DNA from: Candidatus Rokuibacteriota bacterium
GTDB taxonomy: Bacteria > Methylomirabilota > Methylomirabilia > Rokubacteriales > CSP1-6
Direction of reading: 5' to 3'
Length of the DNA: 39,608 bases
NCBI GenBank assembly: GCA_003220225.1
Contig: QHRU01000069.1
Span: 1-39,608 of the forward strand
This document shows positions 31,669 through 39,412 of this stretch, piece by piece. The notes under the pieces were generated by a model. The model had not been told where the DNA came from, made no database searches, and was given only the letters and a program-made list of their open reading frames with translations. Positions within the stretch are counted from its first letter, which is position 1. Each line of letters starts with the position of its first letter. The position numbers and the translations under genes are program-made.

Positions 31669-32388
31669 ATGACCCACCGCCGATCGGTCGCCGTCGTCCC
31701 GCTCGTCGCCGCGATCCTCACCGTCGTGTTCGTCGCGCGCAGCACCGCCGGTCCCGACAAGATCGTCTTCCCCGCCGGCTGAAAGGACCACGTCCTCTAC
31801 ACGAGCGTGGACCGCTACGACACCAAGCAGTACCGCGAACTCTACGCCAGCACGCAGGCCGCGGTGGACGCGATGAAGGCCGGGCGCCCGCTCCCCGACG
31901 ACACCGTGCTGACGCTCGTGCAGTACAAGGCGCAGGTGGATGCCGCCGGCGCGCCGGTGAGAGGCGCCAACGGCCGCTTCGTGAAGGGCGACCTCGTCGG
32001 CTTCACCGTGATGGAGAAGCGCGCGGGCTGGGGCACGGAGTACCCAGCCGAGTGGCGCAACGGCGACTGGGAGTACGCCGCGTTCAACCCGGCCGGGGTG
32101 CTGAACGACAAGGTGGGTGCCGCGGCCGCCTCGGCCGCGCCGAGATCCGACGTGAGCATCATGGGCTTCGCCTTCGGCCCCAACAAGGTCACCGTGGATG
32201 CCGGCAAGCCCGTGACGTGGGTGAACGGCGACGAGTCGCCGCACCAGATCGCGATCACCAGCACGAAGGCGCGCTCGCCGATCCTCATCAAGGGCCAGAG
32301 CCACGCGATGACGTTCGCCTCGGCCGGCACCTACGAGTACATGTGCGGTCTGCACCCGAATATGAAGGGCACCGTCGAAGTGAGGTAA
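31669..32388 (+). pseudogene. Exported P460-like/cupredoxin fusion with in-frame TGA
   Basis: The ATG at 31669 has GAGGAGGG upstream and starts a signal peptide. After 37 codons comes TGA (31780-31782), and the same frame then stays open to 32388 (240 codons in all). The TGA sits in DKIVFPAG-x-KDHVLYTSVDRYD, where P460-like proteins usually carry an aromatic residue, so TGG to TGA is the simplest change. The P460-type domain runs to about residue 148 (FVKGDLVGFTVMEKRAGWGTEYP). Where a CxxCH heme motif would be expected, the chain reads GAAAASAAP and passes into a cupredoxin domain (SIMGFAFGPNKVTV...). Its type-1 copper ligands are H192, C226, H229 and M232 (CGLHPNM). It is likely periplasmic and redox-active if made. 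It follows atpC by 34 bases. Confidence 0.82.
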
Positions 32389-32402
32389 CCGCTGCCCAGC
32401 GG
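32389..32402 (+). other. Hairpin after the P460-cupredoxin gene
   Basis: CCGCT and AGCGG are perfect 5-bp arms around GCCC, directly after the stop codon. There is no T-tract. It may stabilise the 3' end of the mRNA or weakly slow transcription. The following ~110 bases up to the receiver gene are GC-rich with no convincing promoter. Confidence 0.3.
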
Positions 32403-32512
32403 AGCGGGCACCGCCGCCCGCCCCGCGCGGCGGTCGGCTCGCCGCGTCTCGCCCCAAGTCTCCGCAATGCCGTCGCTTCCTCCGTGGTACGCGCCTTGCG
32501 ACAACGGGCGCC

Positions 32513-32896
32513 GTGCTTTCCGTCCTGATCGCCGACGACGAGCCGTACGTGGTCGAGCTGGTGCGCGTCACCCTCGAGGACGATCGCGTCCGCGTGTTCG
32601 AGGCCGCCGACGGCCAGACGGCGCTCGCCGTCGCCGAGGCGCTCGCGATCGATCTCGTGCTCCTCGACGTTCATCTTCCAGATCTCAGCGGGCTCGAGGT
32701 GTGCCGCGCGCTCCGCGCCAACCCGCGTTTCGCCAGCGCGCGGATCGTCATGCTCACGGCGGCCGCGCAGCAGGACGACGTCATGCGCGGACTGGCGGCC
32801 GGCGCCGACGACTATCTCACCAAGCCGTTCTCGCCGGTGCGGCTCCTGTCGCTGGTCGATCGCCTGCTGCCGCGCGTCGCATGGCATCTCGAGTAG
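32513..32896 (+). CDS. Single-domain response regulator
   Basis: A 127-residue stand-alone receiver domain. The GTG start gives LSVLIADDEPYVVELVRV. The acidic pair D8-D9, the phospho-acceptor D52 (LVLLDVHLPD), T82 and K104 (TKPFS) are all present, so it should be phosphorylated. No output domain follows in this frame. The next gene encodes an HD-GYP protein and overlaps its end by 16 bases in another frame, so together they resemble a split RpfG-type regulator. The histidine kinase three genes away is the probable donor (inferred). Confidence 0.92.
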   Translation: MLSVLIADDEPYVVELVRVTLEDDRVRVFEAADGQTALAVAEALAIDLVLLDVHLPDLSGLEVCRALRANPRFASARIVMLTAAAQQDDVMRGLAAGADDYLTKPFSPVRLLSLVDRLLPRVAWHLE

Positions 32897-33558
32897 AGCG
32901 CGACCCCGCGTCGGACTACCGGCGCCTTCACGCGGCCTACCAGCAGTCGCTGCGCTACGCAGAGGACGTGCGCCGCCTGTATCACCAGCTCCAGCGCGCG
33001 ATCTGCCAGTCGCTCCTCGGGCTCGCCAACGCGCTGGAGGCGAAGGACCCGTACACGCGCGGGCACTCCGAGCGCGTGGCGGCGCTCAGCCGGCGCGTCG
33101 CGTCGGCGCTGGGGCTGGGGTCTGTCGTCGTCGACACGGTGGGGCAGGCGGGACTCCTGCACGACATCGGCAAGATCGGCGTGCCCGAGGCCATCTTGAA
33201 GAAGCCGGGGCCGCTCTCGCCCGAGGAGTGGGAGATCATGCGAGCCCATCCCGTGATCGGCGCGCAGATCGTCGCGCCCTTCGAGTTCTTCGGCGACGCC
33301 GCCCGCGTGATCCGCCACCATCACGAGCGCTGGGACGGCTCCGGCTACCCCGACGGCCTCGTGCGCGAGACCATCCCCCTGGAGGCGCGTATCGTCGCCG
33401 TCGCCGACGTCTTCGACGCGCTCACCTCCGCGCGCTCCTACCGTCCGGCGCTCACGCGCGAGGCGGCGCGCGCCCAGCTCGTGGAGGAGGCCGGGCGCAC
33501 GCTCGACGAGACGGCGGTGGCGGCGCTCCTCGGCGTGCTCGAGCTGGAGGAGCGCTGA
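32881..33558 (+). CDS. HD-GYP phosphodiesterase
   Basis: A 225-residue cytoplasmic cyclic-di-GMP phosphodiesterase. The ATG at 32881 lies inside the end of the receiver gene. An N-terminal helical linker (~10-45) is followed by the HD-GYP domain: H62 in TRGHSERV, HD at 94-95 with K98 (LLHDIGKIGVP), H123, the HHHE at 146-149, DGSGYP ending at 157, and D176. Unlike the HD-GYP protein at 5635-6822, every consensus metal- and substrate-binding element is canonical. It is probably the output partner of the preceding receiver protein. Confidence 0.95.
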   Translation: MASRVERDPASDYRRLHAAYQQSLRYAEDVRRLYHQLQRAICQSLLGLANALEAKDPYTRGHSERVAALSRRVASALGLGSVVVDTVGQAGLLHDIGKIGVPEAILKKPGPLSPEEWEIMRAHPVIGAQIVAPFEFFGDAARVIRHHHERWDGSGYPDGLVRETIPLEARIVAVADVFDALTSARSYRPALTREAARAQLVEEAGRTLDETAVAALLGVLELEER

Positions 33559-33560
33559 GC

Positions 33561-34364
33561 GTGTACGCGATCGCGCGTCCCTGGGAGCCGCGGCCGGGCG
33601 GACTGCTGTCCGGCGCGCCGTTGCCGCTGCTCGTGGCGCTCGGCGTGCTCACCGCCGGCGCCGGCGCCCTCGCGAGAGCCGAGCTCGTCCCGCTGACGCC
33701 CGCGCGCGCGCTCGGCGCGGGCGGCGCCCAGGGCGCGCTGCTGGCTACGGCCGTCGCATGGGCGGCGTCCCGTGGCGGGCCGGCGCCCTGGCTGGCGGCG
33801 ACGGTCGTGCTCGCGGGCGCCGTGGGCGCGGCCCTGTCGCCGCTCGGCGCGCTCGCATATCTCGCCGCGCCCGTGTGGGTTTGGCTGGAGCGTGCCAGGC
33901 TCCCGGGGCTCGGGCTCGCGCGCGCGCCGGCCGGTCTGGTCGTGGCGGGCGCGGCGCTGGGCGCGCTGCTCGGCGCGCATCTGTTCGTGACGGCGTCGCT
34001 CACGCTCGGTTACAGCGGGCGCGTGCCGACGCTGGAGGGCCTGGCGCCGTGGCTCGCGTACGACGTGGGCGGCAACGTGCTCACGACCGAGGCGTTCTTC
34101 CGCGGCGCGCTGTTCGATCGCGCGCAGCGCCGCTGGCCGTTCCCGGCCGCCGCCGCGCTCGTGACCGCGCTCTGCCTCGTCCGCTACCTCGTGGATCCGT
34201 TGCTGCCGCGCAGCCTCGAGGTCACCGCGGGCGCGGTCTTCTATCTCACGCTGCTCAGCCTCGCCAACTGCTGGCTCTACTGGCGCAGCGGCAGCATCGC
34301 GCCGGGCGTCGCCGCCGGCGTCGTGTTCTTCGTAGCGTACCGCCTGCTCCACGTCGTGCCGTGA
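33561..34364 (+). CDS. Multi-pass membrane protein, degenerate CPBP-like
   Basis: A 267-residue integral membrane protein with about seven hydrophobic Ala/Leu/Val segments. I start it at the GTG at 33561, 2 bases after the HD-GYP stop. The second half has TTEAFFRGALFDRAQ followed by two more helices, which resembles the Glu-x-x-x-Arg motif of CPBP intramembrane (CAAX-type) proteases. The later His motifs are not evident: CLVRYLVD replaces FxxxH, and no HxxxN/D is seen. It is therefore either an inactive relative or unrelated. It sits between HD-GYP and kinase genes, and its stop overlaps the kinase GTG, so a membrane role in that signalling unit is inferred. Confidence 0.7.
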   Translation: MYAIARPWEPRPGGLLSGAPLPLLVALGVLTAGAGALARAELVPLTPARALGAGGAQGALLATAVAWAASRGGPAPWLAATVVLAGAVGAALSPLGALAYLAAPVWVWLERARLPGLGLARAPAGLVVAGAALGALLGAHLFVTASLTLGYSGRVPTLEGLAPWLAYDVGGNVLTTEAFFRGALFDRAQRRWPFPAAAALVTALCLVRYLVDPLLPRSLEVTAGAVFYLTLLSLANCWLYWRSGSIAPGVAAGVVFFVAYRLLHVVP

Positions 34365-35839
34365 CCGCGAGTGGCCGCCGGACGGCGCTGCTCGTCGCCG
34401 GGCTGGTGGTCGTCATCACGGCCGGGCTCGCGGCCGCCGACGGGTCGCCGTCGACGCCGTGGCGGCATCTCTATCTCCTCCCCGTGCTGCTGGCCGGGCT
34501 CCGCTTCGGCGTGGCGGGCGGGCTCATCGCCGCGCTCGGCGCCGTGCTCGGCGTCGGCCCGTTCGTGCTGCGCGAGATCGAGGGCCACGGGCCTACGCGT
34601 GCCGCGGCCGAGGGCGTCGTCACCCTCGCCGTGCTCGCGGGGTCGGGCGCGCTCGTCGGCAGCCTCGCCGCTCGCGCGCGGCGCCAGCGCGAGCGCTACG
34701 AGACGCTGCGGGCCGTGCAGCGCGCGCTCGCCGAGCCCACGCCGCTCGGCCGCGTCGCGGCCCGGCTGGCCGCGGTCCTGACGCGGCGGCTCGGCGTCGA
34801 TGCGGCCGGCCTCGTGCTCGACGAGGGGCGCATCGTCGTGGGCGCCGACCGCCTCGATCCCCGCTCGCTGACCGCCCGCGTGCTGGCCCGACGCGAGCCC
34901 GAGTTCGTCACCGACGCGGGAACGGACGCCCGCGCGCGGCGCGTCGTCGTGGTCCCGCTGGCGAGTGACGGCGAGACCGTCGGCGCCCTGGCCGTCGAGC
35001 GGCTCGGCGACGTCTCGCGTGAGGAGCGCGACGCGCTCGTGGGCTTCGGGGCGGCGGTGGGGTTGGCCCTGGACAACGCGCGGCTGGCGGCGCGGCAGCG
35101 CCGCTTCGCGGAAGAGCTCGAGCACAAGGTGGGCGAGGCGACGGCGCGGCTGGGGGAGATGGACCGGCTGAAGTCCGGGTTCGTCGCGCTGGCCTCGCAC
35201 GAGCTGCGCACGCCGTTGACGGCGCTCCAGGGCTTCTCCGAGCTCCTGGCCACGCGGGCGTTCGCGCCGGTGGAGGTCCGGCGCCTGGCCGAGATCATGC
35301 GCGGCGAGATCGAGCGCCTCGGCCGCATCGTGAGCGACTTCCTCGACCTCGCCAGGCTCGAGCGCGGGCTCGCGCCGGCGATCCGCCGCGCGGTGCTCGA
35401 TCCCGCGCCGCTCATCGCGGCCGCCGTCGAGCTCTTCCGGCGCACGCGCACCACGCACCGCCTCGAGCTGCACGTCGAGGGCGCGCTGCCCCGCGTGGAC
35501 GCCGACGCCGACGCGCTCGACCGGGTGCTGAAGAACCTGATCAGCAACGCGCTGAAGTATTCGCCGCCCGGCTCCTGTGTGCGCGTGCGCGCGCGCGCCA
35601 CCGACGGTGTGGTGGCCGTCGATGTGGAGGACGAGGGGCCGGGGATTCCCGCCGAGGAGCGCGCGCGCGTCTTCGAGCCGTACTACCGCGTGCGCGAGAC
35701 GGCGGGGCTGGGTCCGGGCACGGGCCTCGGGCTCTCCGTGGTCAAGTCGCTCGTCGAGGCTCACGGCGGAACCGTGCGCGCCGACGCCGCGCCCGGTTGC
35801 GGCACGCGCATGACGGTGATGTTGCCCGCGCTTCCTTGA
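34361..35839 (+). CDS. Membrane sensor histidine kinase with GAF domain
   Basis: A 492-residue sensor kinase. The GTG overlaps the previous stop (GTGA). Three or four membrane helices occupy ~8-105, with an HLYLLPVLLAGLRFG segment. A GAF domain spans ~112-245, followed by a coiled coil, and then the HisKA dimerisation domain with H280 in ASHELRTPLTAL. The HATPase domain shows the N box NLISNALKYS, the G1 box DEGPGIP and the G2 box GTGLGLS, so it should be active. There is no periplasmic sensor of note. Signals probably enter through the membrane part or the GAF domain. The likely partner is the receiver protein at 32513-32896. Confidence 0.95.
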   Translation: MTASGRRTALLVAGLVVVITAGLAAADGSPSTPWRHLYLLPVLLAGLRFGVAGGLIAALGAVLGVGPFVLREIEGHGPTRAAAEGVVTLAVLAGSGALVGSLAARARRQRERYETLRAVQRALAEPTPLGRVAARLAAVLTRRLGVDAAGLVLDEGRIVVGADRLDPRSLTARVLARREPEFVTDAGTDARARRVVVVPLASDGETVGALAVERLGDVSREERDALVGFGAAVGLALDNARLAARQRRFAEELEHKVGEATARLGEMDRLKSGFVALASHELRTPLTALQGFSELLATRAFAPVEVRRLAEIMRGEIERLGRIVSDFLDLARLERGLAPAIRRAVLDPAPLIAAAVELFRRTRTTHRLELHVEGALPRVDADADALDRVLKNLISNALKYSPPGSCVRVRARATDGVVAVDVEDEGPGIPAEERARVFEPYYRVRETAGLGPGTGLGLSVVKSLVEAHGGTVRADAAPGCGTRMTVMLPALP

Positions 35840-35865
35840 CACCCCGCGTCGTGCGCTTGTACTCT
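35836..35865 (+). promoter_or_regulatory. Promoter giving a near-leaderless DUF507 transcript
   Basis: TTGACA at 35836-35841 overlaps the kinase stop codon. After an 18-base spacer comes TACTCT at 35860-35865. Transcription should begin about 7 bases later, at or next to the ATG at 35874. No ribosome-binding site lies before that ATG, which fits leaderless translation. Confidence 0.6.
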
Positions 35866-35873
35866 CGCTGGGT

Positions 35874-36152
35874 ATGCCTCGACGCGACGAGATCGCAGAA
35901 CGGATGGCCGAGGCCGTCGTCAAGCGGCTGACGACACGCAAGATCATGGACATCCGCGACGAGCCCGCCGCGCGGGCCGCCATCCGCCACGTCGTGGTCG
36001 AGAATCTCGTCGCGGAGGCCGCGCTCGACGCCGACGCCCGCAAGCTCCTGCTCGAGCACGCCAAGATGATCAAGGACTCGGCCGCCGACTACCGGCAGCT
36101 CCTCGGCAAGGTGAAGGAGAAGCTCGCGCGCGACCGGGGATTCATCCTCTGA
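35874..36152 (+). CDS. DUF507 family protein, copy 1
   Basis: A 92-residue, mostly helical, charged cytoplasmic protein. It has the DUF507 look: RDEIAERMAEAVVKRLTTR at the start, a central VVENLVAEAALDADARKLL helix, and a tail KVKEKLARDRGFIL. The function of this family is unknown. The gene starts a new transcript (see 35836-35865) and its stop overlaps the second DUF507 gene by one base (TGATG). The pair are diverged relatives rather than a recent duplication. Confidence 0.85.
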   Translation: MPRRDEIAERMAEAVVKRLTTRKIMDIRDEPAARAAIRHVVVENLVAEAALDADARKLLLEHAKMIKDSAADYRQLLGKVKEKLARDRGFIL

Positions 36153-36427
36153 TGCGGATGAGCCGCGAGCGCATCTTCTTCCTTGCCGAGCGGATCATGA
36201 AGGAGCTCGGCAACGTGCCGGGCGTGACCGTGAAGTCGCCCGACGATGTCCGGCCCGAGATCATCCGCGTGCTGACCGACGAGTCCAAGCTCGAAGAGTC
36301 GGTGGACACCGAGGTGCGCAAGACGCTCGCGTCCTACGCGCGGCCGATGCCCGAGGGCAGCCACGAGTGGGAAGTGCTCTACGAGAAGACGCGCGAGGAG
36401 GTCTTTCGCCGGAGGTTCCGGCTGTGA
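36152..36427 (+). CDS. DUF507 family protein, copy 2
   Basis: A 91-residue DUF507 protein. The start reads MRMSRERIFFLAERIMKEL, the commonest N-terminus in the family; an ATG two codons later (36158) is an alternative. It contains RPEIIRVLTDESKLEESVDTEVRKTLASY-type charged helices and ends EVFRRRFRL. It is coupled to copy 1 and overlaps ubiX by 4 bases (GTGA). Adjacent DUF507 pairs suggest that the two products form a heteromer (inference). Confidence 0.88.
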   Translation: MRMSRERIFFLAERIMKELGNVPGVTVKSPDDVRPEIIRVLTDESKLEESVDTEVRKTLASYARPMPEGSHEWEVLYEKTREEVFRRRFRL

Positions 36428-37041
36428 CGCGGCTGGTGATCGGCGTCACCGGCGCCAGCGGCTCGATCTACGGCATCCGGCTCCTGGAGGTGCTCCGCGG
36501 CAGCGCGGACGTGCAGACGCACCTCGTGATCTCGGCCGCCGGCAAGCGGACGATCGTGGAGGAGACGAGCTACAGCGTCGCCGACGTCGAGGCCCTGGCC
36601 CACCACCGTTACGACGTGCGGGACATCGGCGCCTCGATCGCCTCCGGCTCCTTCCGCACCCTCGGCATGGTGGTCGCGCCGTGCTCGATCCGCACGGCGG
36701 CCGCCATCGCGTCCTGTCACAGCGATACGCTGGTGTCGCGCGCCGCCGATGTCACCCTGAAGGAGGGCCGGCCGCTGATCCTCGTCGTGCGCGAGACGCC
36801 GCTGCACCTCGGCCATCTGCGCGTCCTCACCTCCCTGGCCGAGATGGGCGCGGTGATCCTGCCGCCCATGCCCGCCTTCTACAACCGGCCGAAGGACCTC
36901 GACGACATCGTCAACCACACGGTGGCGCGCGTGCTCGACCGCCTCGACCTGCCGCAGACGCTCGTCGCCGAGTGGCAAGGCACCGCCCAGCGCGCGGCCC
37001 GGGACCGCCTCGATGCGCCGCGGGAGCGGCTGGATGACTGA
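36424..37041 (+). CDS. ubiX: Flavin prenyltransferase UbiX
   Basis: A 205-residue enzyme that joins a dimethylallyl group to FMN to make prenylated FMN, the cofactor of UbiD-type decarboxylases. The GTG start overlaps the previous stop. Family marks are IGVTGASGSIYGIRLLE, the MVVAPCSIRTAAAIA segment, the LILVVRETPLHLGHL stretch and PPMPAFYNRPKDL. No ubiD gene is in the window, so its client is elsewhere. The C-terminus is slightly extended by an Arg-rich tail that overlaps the next start by 8 bases. Confidence 0.97.
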   Translation: MTRLVIGVTGASGSIYGIRLLEVLRGSADVQTHLVISAAGKRTIVEETSYSVADVEALAHHRYDVRDIGASIASGSFRTLGMVVAPCSIRTAAAIASCHSDTLVSRAADVTLKEGRPLILVVRETPLHLGHLRVLTSLAEMGAVILPPMPAFYNRPKDLDDIVNHTVARVLDRLDLPQTLVAEWQGTAQRAARDRLDAPRERLDD

Positions 37042-37771
37042 CCTCTCGGTCGTGATTCCGGTCTACAACGAGGAGGACAACCTCCCGCTGCTCTGGCCGG
37101 AGCTGCGATCGGTGCTGGAGGCCGAGGGCCTCGCGTTCGAGGTCGTGTTCGTCGACGACGGCAGCCGCGATCGCAGCGCCGAGATCATCCGAAGCCTGCG
37201 CGAGAGCGATCCGCGGGTGCGGCTCGTGCGGCTCAAGGCCAACGCGGGTGAGACGGCCGCCACCGACGCCGGCTTCCACGCCGCGCGGGGCCGCTGGGTC
37301 GTGACGATGGACGCGGACCTCCAGAACGATCCGCACGACATTCCCGGCCTCCTGCGCCACCTGGAGAGATGGGACGCGGTCACGGGCTGGCGCGTGAACC
37401 GCGGCGAGGGCGACTCGCTCGTGCGCCGCCTGTCCTCACGCGTGGCCAACGGCGCGCGGAACTGGCTCAGCGACGAGGTGATCCAGGACAGCGGCTGCAC
37501 CTTTCGCGCGTTCCGGCGCGAGTGCCTGCGCGGCCTGATCCTCTATCGCGGCTTCCACCGCTTCATCCCGACGCTGCTCAAGATGCGCGGGTACCGCGTC
37601 CTCGAGGTGCCGGTGCGCAATCGGCCGCGCCGCTTCGGCCAGTCGAAGTACGGCGTGCTCAACCGCGTCTTCGTGGCCGCCGTCGATCTGCTCGTCGTGC
37701 GCTGGATGAAGTCCCGCACCCTGCACTACGAAGTCGCCGAGGATCTCGGCGGCGATCTCATCAGGGAGTAG
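37034..37771 (+). CDS. Family 2 glycosyltransferase (DPM/ArnC-like)
   Basis: A 245-residue GT-A fold transferase. The ATG at 37034 lies within the end of ubiX. Motifs are VVIPVYNEEDNLP, FVDDGSRDRS, the DxD in TMDADLQNDP and the late QDSGCTFRAFRRE acceptor region, as in polyprenyl-phosphate sugar transferases. There are no C-terminal membrane helices, unlike ArnC or GtrB. The natural substrate is probably a nucleotide sugar transferred to a lipid phosphate, but this is inferred. It precedes a sugar-type oxidoreductase, suggesting shared work in envelope glycan synthesis. Confidence 0.9.
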   Translation: MTDLSVVIPVYNEEDNLPLLWPELRSVLEAEGLAFEVVFVDDGSRDRSAEIIRSLRESDPRVRLVRLKANAGETAATDAGFHAARGRWVVTMDADLQNDPHDIPGLLRHLERWDAVTGWRVNRGEGDSLVRRLSSRVANGARNWLSDEVIQDSGCTFRAFRRECLRGLILYRGFHRFIPTLLKMRGYRVLEVPVRNRPRRFGQSKYGVLNRVFVAAVDLLVVRWMKSRTLHYEVAEDLGGDLIRE

Positions 37772-37780
37772 GCCGGCGCC

Positions 37781-38761
37781 GTGAACGTCCTGCTCGTCGG
37801 CCTCGGCCGCTGGGGCGAAAAGCACCTGCGTGTGCTGCGCGAGCTCGGCGCCGTCGTCTGGGTGGCCGACGTCTCGCCGGCGCGCCTGACGTGGGCGGTC
37901 GGGCAGGGCGTGCCCGCGGATCGCACGACGACCGACTTCCGCGCCGCCCTCGGCGCCGTGGACGCGGTGGACATCGTCACGCCCGCCGACAGCCACCTCG
38001 CGCTCGCCTCCGCCTGCCTGGCGGCCGGACGGCACTGCCTGATCGAGAAGCCCCTCACGGTGAGCGCCGAGGAGGGGCGGCGACTGGTCGCGGCCGCCGA
38101 CGAGGCCGGGCGTGTCGTGCAGGTCGGTCACATCTTCCGCTTCCACCCCGTGACGGCGACGCTGCGCGCGGCGCTCGCCGACGGGCGCGTGGGCGCGGTG
38201 CGCTACGCGACCGGCCGCTTCTCCGGCTTCAAGCGCCCGCGCACCGACGTCGGCGTCTTCCACACCGACGGCATCCATTACGTCGATCTCTTCGCCTATC
38301 TCCTCGGCCGCGAGGCGACGGCGGTGGCCGCGCTGCAGCGCGACTTTCTCGGCCGCGGTCTCGACGACCTGTCGGTGGTGACGGTGAGCTACGGTGAGGT
38401 GCCGGCCGTGATCGAGGCCAACTACTTCGTGCCGGGCACCCATCGCGAGTGCGTGATCGTGGGCGAGCGCGGCAGCCTCGTCGCCGACTACGGCGCCGGC
38501 ACCGTCACCCTGCATGCCGGCGAGCACGCGAAGGCGGGCGCCGCGTGGGAGGCCGTCGATCGCGGCAAGGAAGAGCTGTCCGTGGCCGGCGACGAGCCCC
38601 TCAAGCTCGAGCTGGCAGCGTTCTTCGAGGCGAGCCGCACCAACGGACCGTCGCGCGTCGACGCGCGCACGGGCCTGCACGCCGTCGAGGTCGTCGAGGC
38701 CGCCGCCCGCGCCGCGCGGCTGGGTCGTACCGTTCCGCTGACCGAGATCCGCTCCGCCTGA
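37781..38761 (+). CDS. Gfo/Idh/MocA-family NAD(P)-dependent oxidoreductase
   Basis: A 326-residue oxidoreductase. It starts at the GTG at 37781, 9 bases after the glycosyltransferase stop. The Rossmann dinucleotide site is VGLGRWGEKHLR, and the EKP motif with catalytic Lys is at 89-91 (CLIEKPL). The C-terminal alpha/beta domain includes VGHIFRFHPVTATL and HTDGIHYVDLFAYLLG, with a His/Asp pair. Family members act on sugars and related polyols. The substrate is not deducible, but nucleotide sugar or cell-surface sugar metabolism fits the neighbour. Confidence 0.92.
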   Translation: MNVLLVGLGRWGEKHLRVLRELGAVVWVADVSPARLTWAVGQGVPADRTTTDFRAALGAVDAVDIVTPADSHLALASACLAAGRHCLIEKPLTVSAEEGRRLVAAADEAGRVVQVGHIFRFHPVTATLRAALADGRVGAVRYATGRFSGFKRPRTDVGVFHTDGIHYVDLFAYLLGREATAVAALQRDFLGRGLDDLSVVTVSYGEVPAVIEANYFVPGTHRECVIVGERGSLVADYGAGTVTLHAGEHAKAGAAWEAVDRGKEELSVAGDEPLKLELAAFFEASRTNGPSRVDARTGLHAVEVVEAAARAARLGRTVPLTEIRSA

Positions 38762-38762
38762 C

Positions 38763-39152
38763 GTGAACGGCGTGATCCTGGTAGCCGTCGGCGGCGCCGC
38801 GGGCTCCGTGCTCCGCTATCTCAGCAACGGGCTCGCGGTGCGCTGGCTCGGCCTCGACTTTCCGTACGGCACCCTCATCGTCAACGTCGCCGGCTCGTTC
38901 CTCATCGGGCTCGTGCAGGCGCTGGCGGAGGAGGCTGCCGTGCTGCCCGAGCCGGCACGGTTGTTCCTCTCCGTCGGCGTGATGGGCGGCTTCACGACCT
39001 ACTCGGCGTTTTCCTTTGAGACCGTGCGCCTGGTGGAGCTGGACGCCTTCGGGCGCGCGCTCGCCAACGTCGTCGTCACGACCGTCGCCTGCCTCGGCGT
39101 CTGCGTGCTGGGAATGGCGGCCGGCCGCGTCCTGCTCGCGCTGCGCGGCTGA
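38763..39152 (+). CDS. crcB: Fluoride ion channel CrcB/Fluc
   Basis: A 129-residue, four-helix membrane protein that exports fluoride as a dual-topology dimer. It starts at the GTG one base after the oxidoreductase stop codon. Family motifs are VGGAAGSVLRY, PYGTLIVNVAGSFLIG with the conserved Asn, and GGFTTYSAFSFET with the Phe/Thr/Ser ion path. The length is normal. I see no fluoride riboswitch upstream; the gene appears to be carried on the upstream transcript. Confidence 0.96.
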   Translation: MNGVILVAVGGAAGSVLRYLSNGLAVRWLGLDFPYGTLIVNVAGSFLIGLVQALAEEAAVLPEPARLFLSVGVMGGFTTYSAFSFETVRLVELDAFGRALANVVVTTVACLGVCVLGMAAGRVLLALRG

Positions 39153-39156
39153 GCCG

Positions 39157-39319
39157 TCAGGGCAGCGCGCGGCGGCCGCTGATCATGTGGACGACGATCA
39201 AGACCACGCCGGTGAGAACAGAACCCCGGCGATCTGGCCGGCGATGGCGGCGATCCCGAACAACCCCAGCGCCCGGCGACGAGTCCGACGACGAGAAACA
39301 TCAACGCGTAGTAGAGCAT
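39157..39319 (-). pseudogene. DUF1328-type small membrane protein, two frameshifts
   Basis: On the minus strand, GGAGGAG precedes the ATG at 39319, which starts MLYYALMFLVVGLVAG, a DUF1328 N-terminus. The frame then breaks. Adding one base in the CCC run at 39272-39274 restores LGLFGIAAIAGQIAGVLF. Adding another near 39213-39218 restores TGVVLIVVHMISGRR up to a stop at 39157. The repaired protein would be about 54 residues with two membrane helices, the normal size. Both lesions are single missing bases, so either the gene is decaying or the sequence is locally inaccurate. It faces crcB tail to tail. Confidence 0.8.
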
Positions 39320-39412
39320 GTGGAAGCTCCTCCGCGCGGAGTGATCGTGCAAGGGGAATGCCGTCGGGCTGCGCGCCTCGGGGCGCTCAGAGCGGTGGAA
39401 CGGAGCCCGTCG

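Noticed and set aside
31780-31830. Selenocysteine at the P460 TGA
   Set aside because: The position is normally aromatic, not Cys, and only weak short inverted repeats follow; no convincing SECIS-like hairpin was seen.
31669-32388. Global reassignment of TGA to tryptophan
   Set aside because: TGA is used as the true stop in many intact genes here (rpmH, yidC, atpA, ubiX) and Trp is encoded by TGG.
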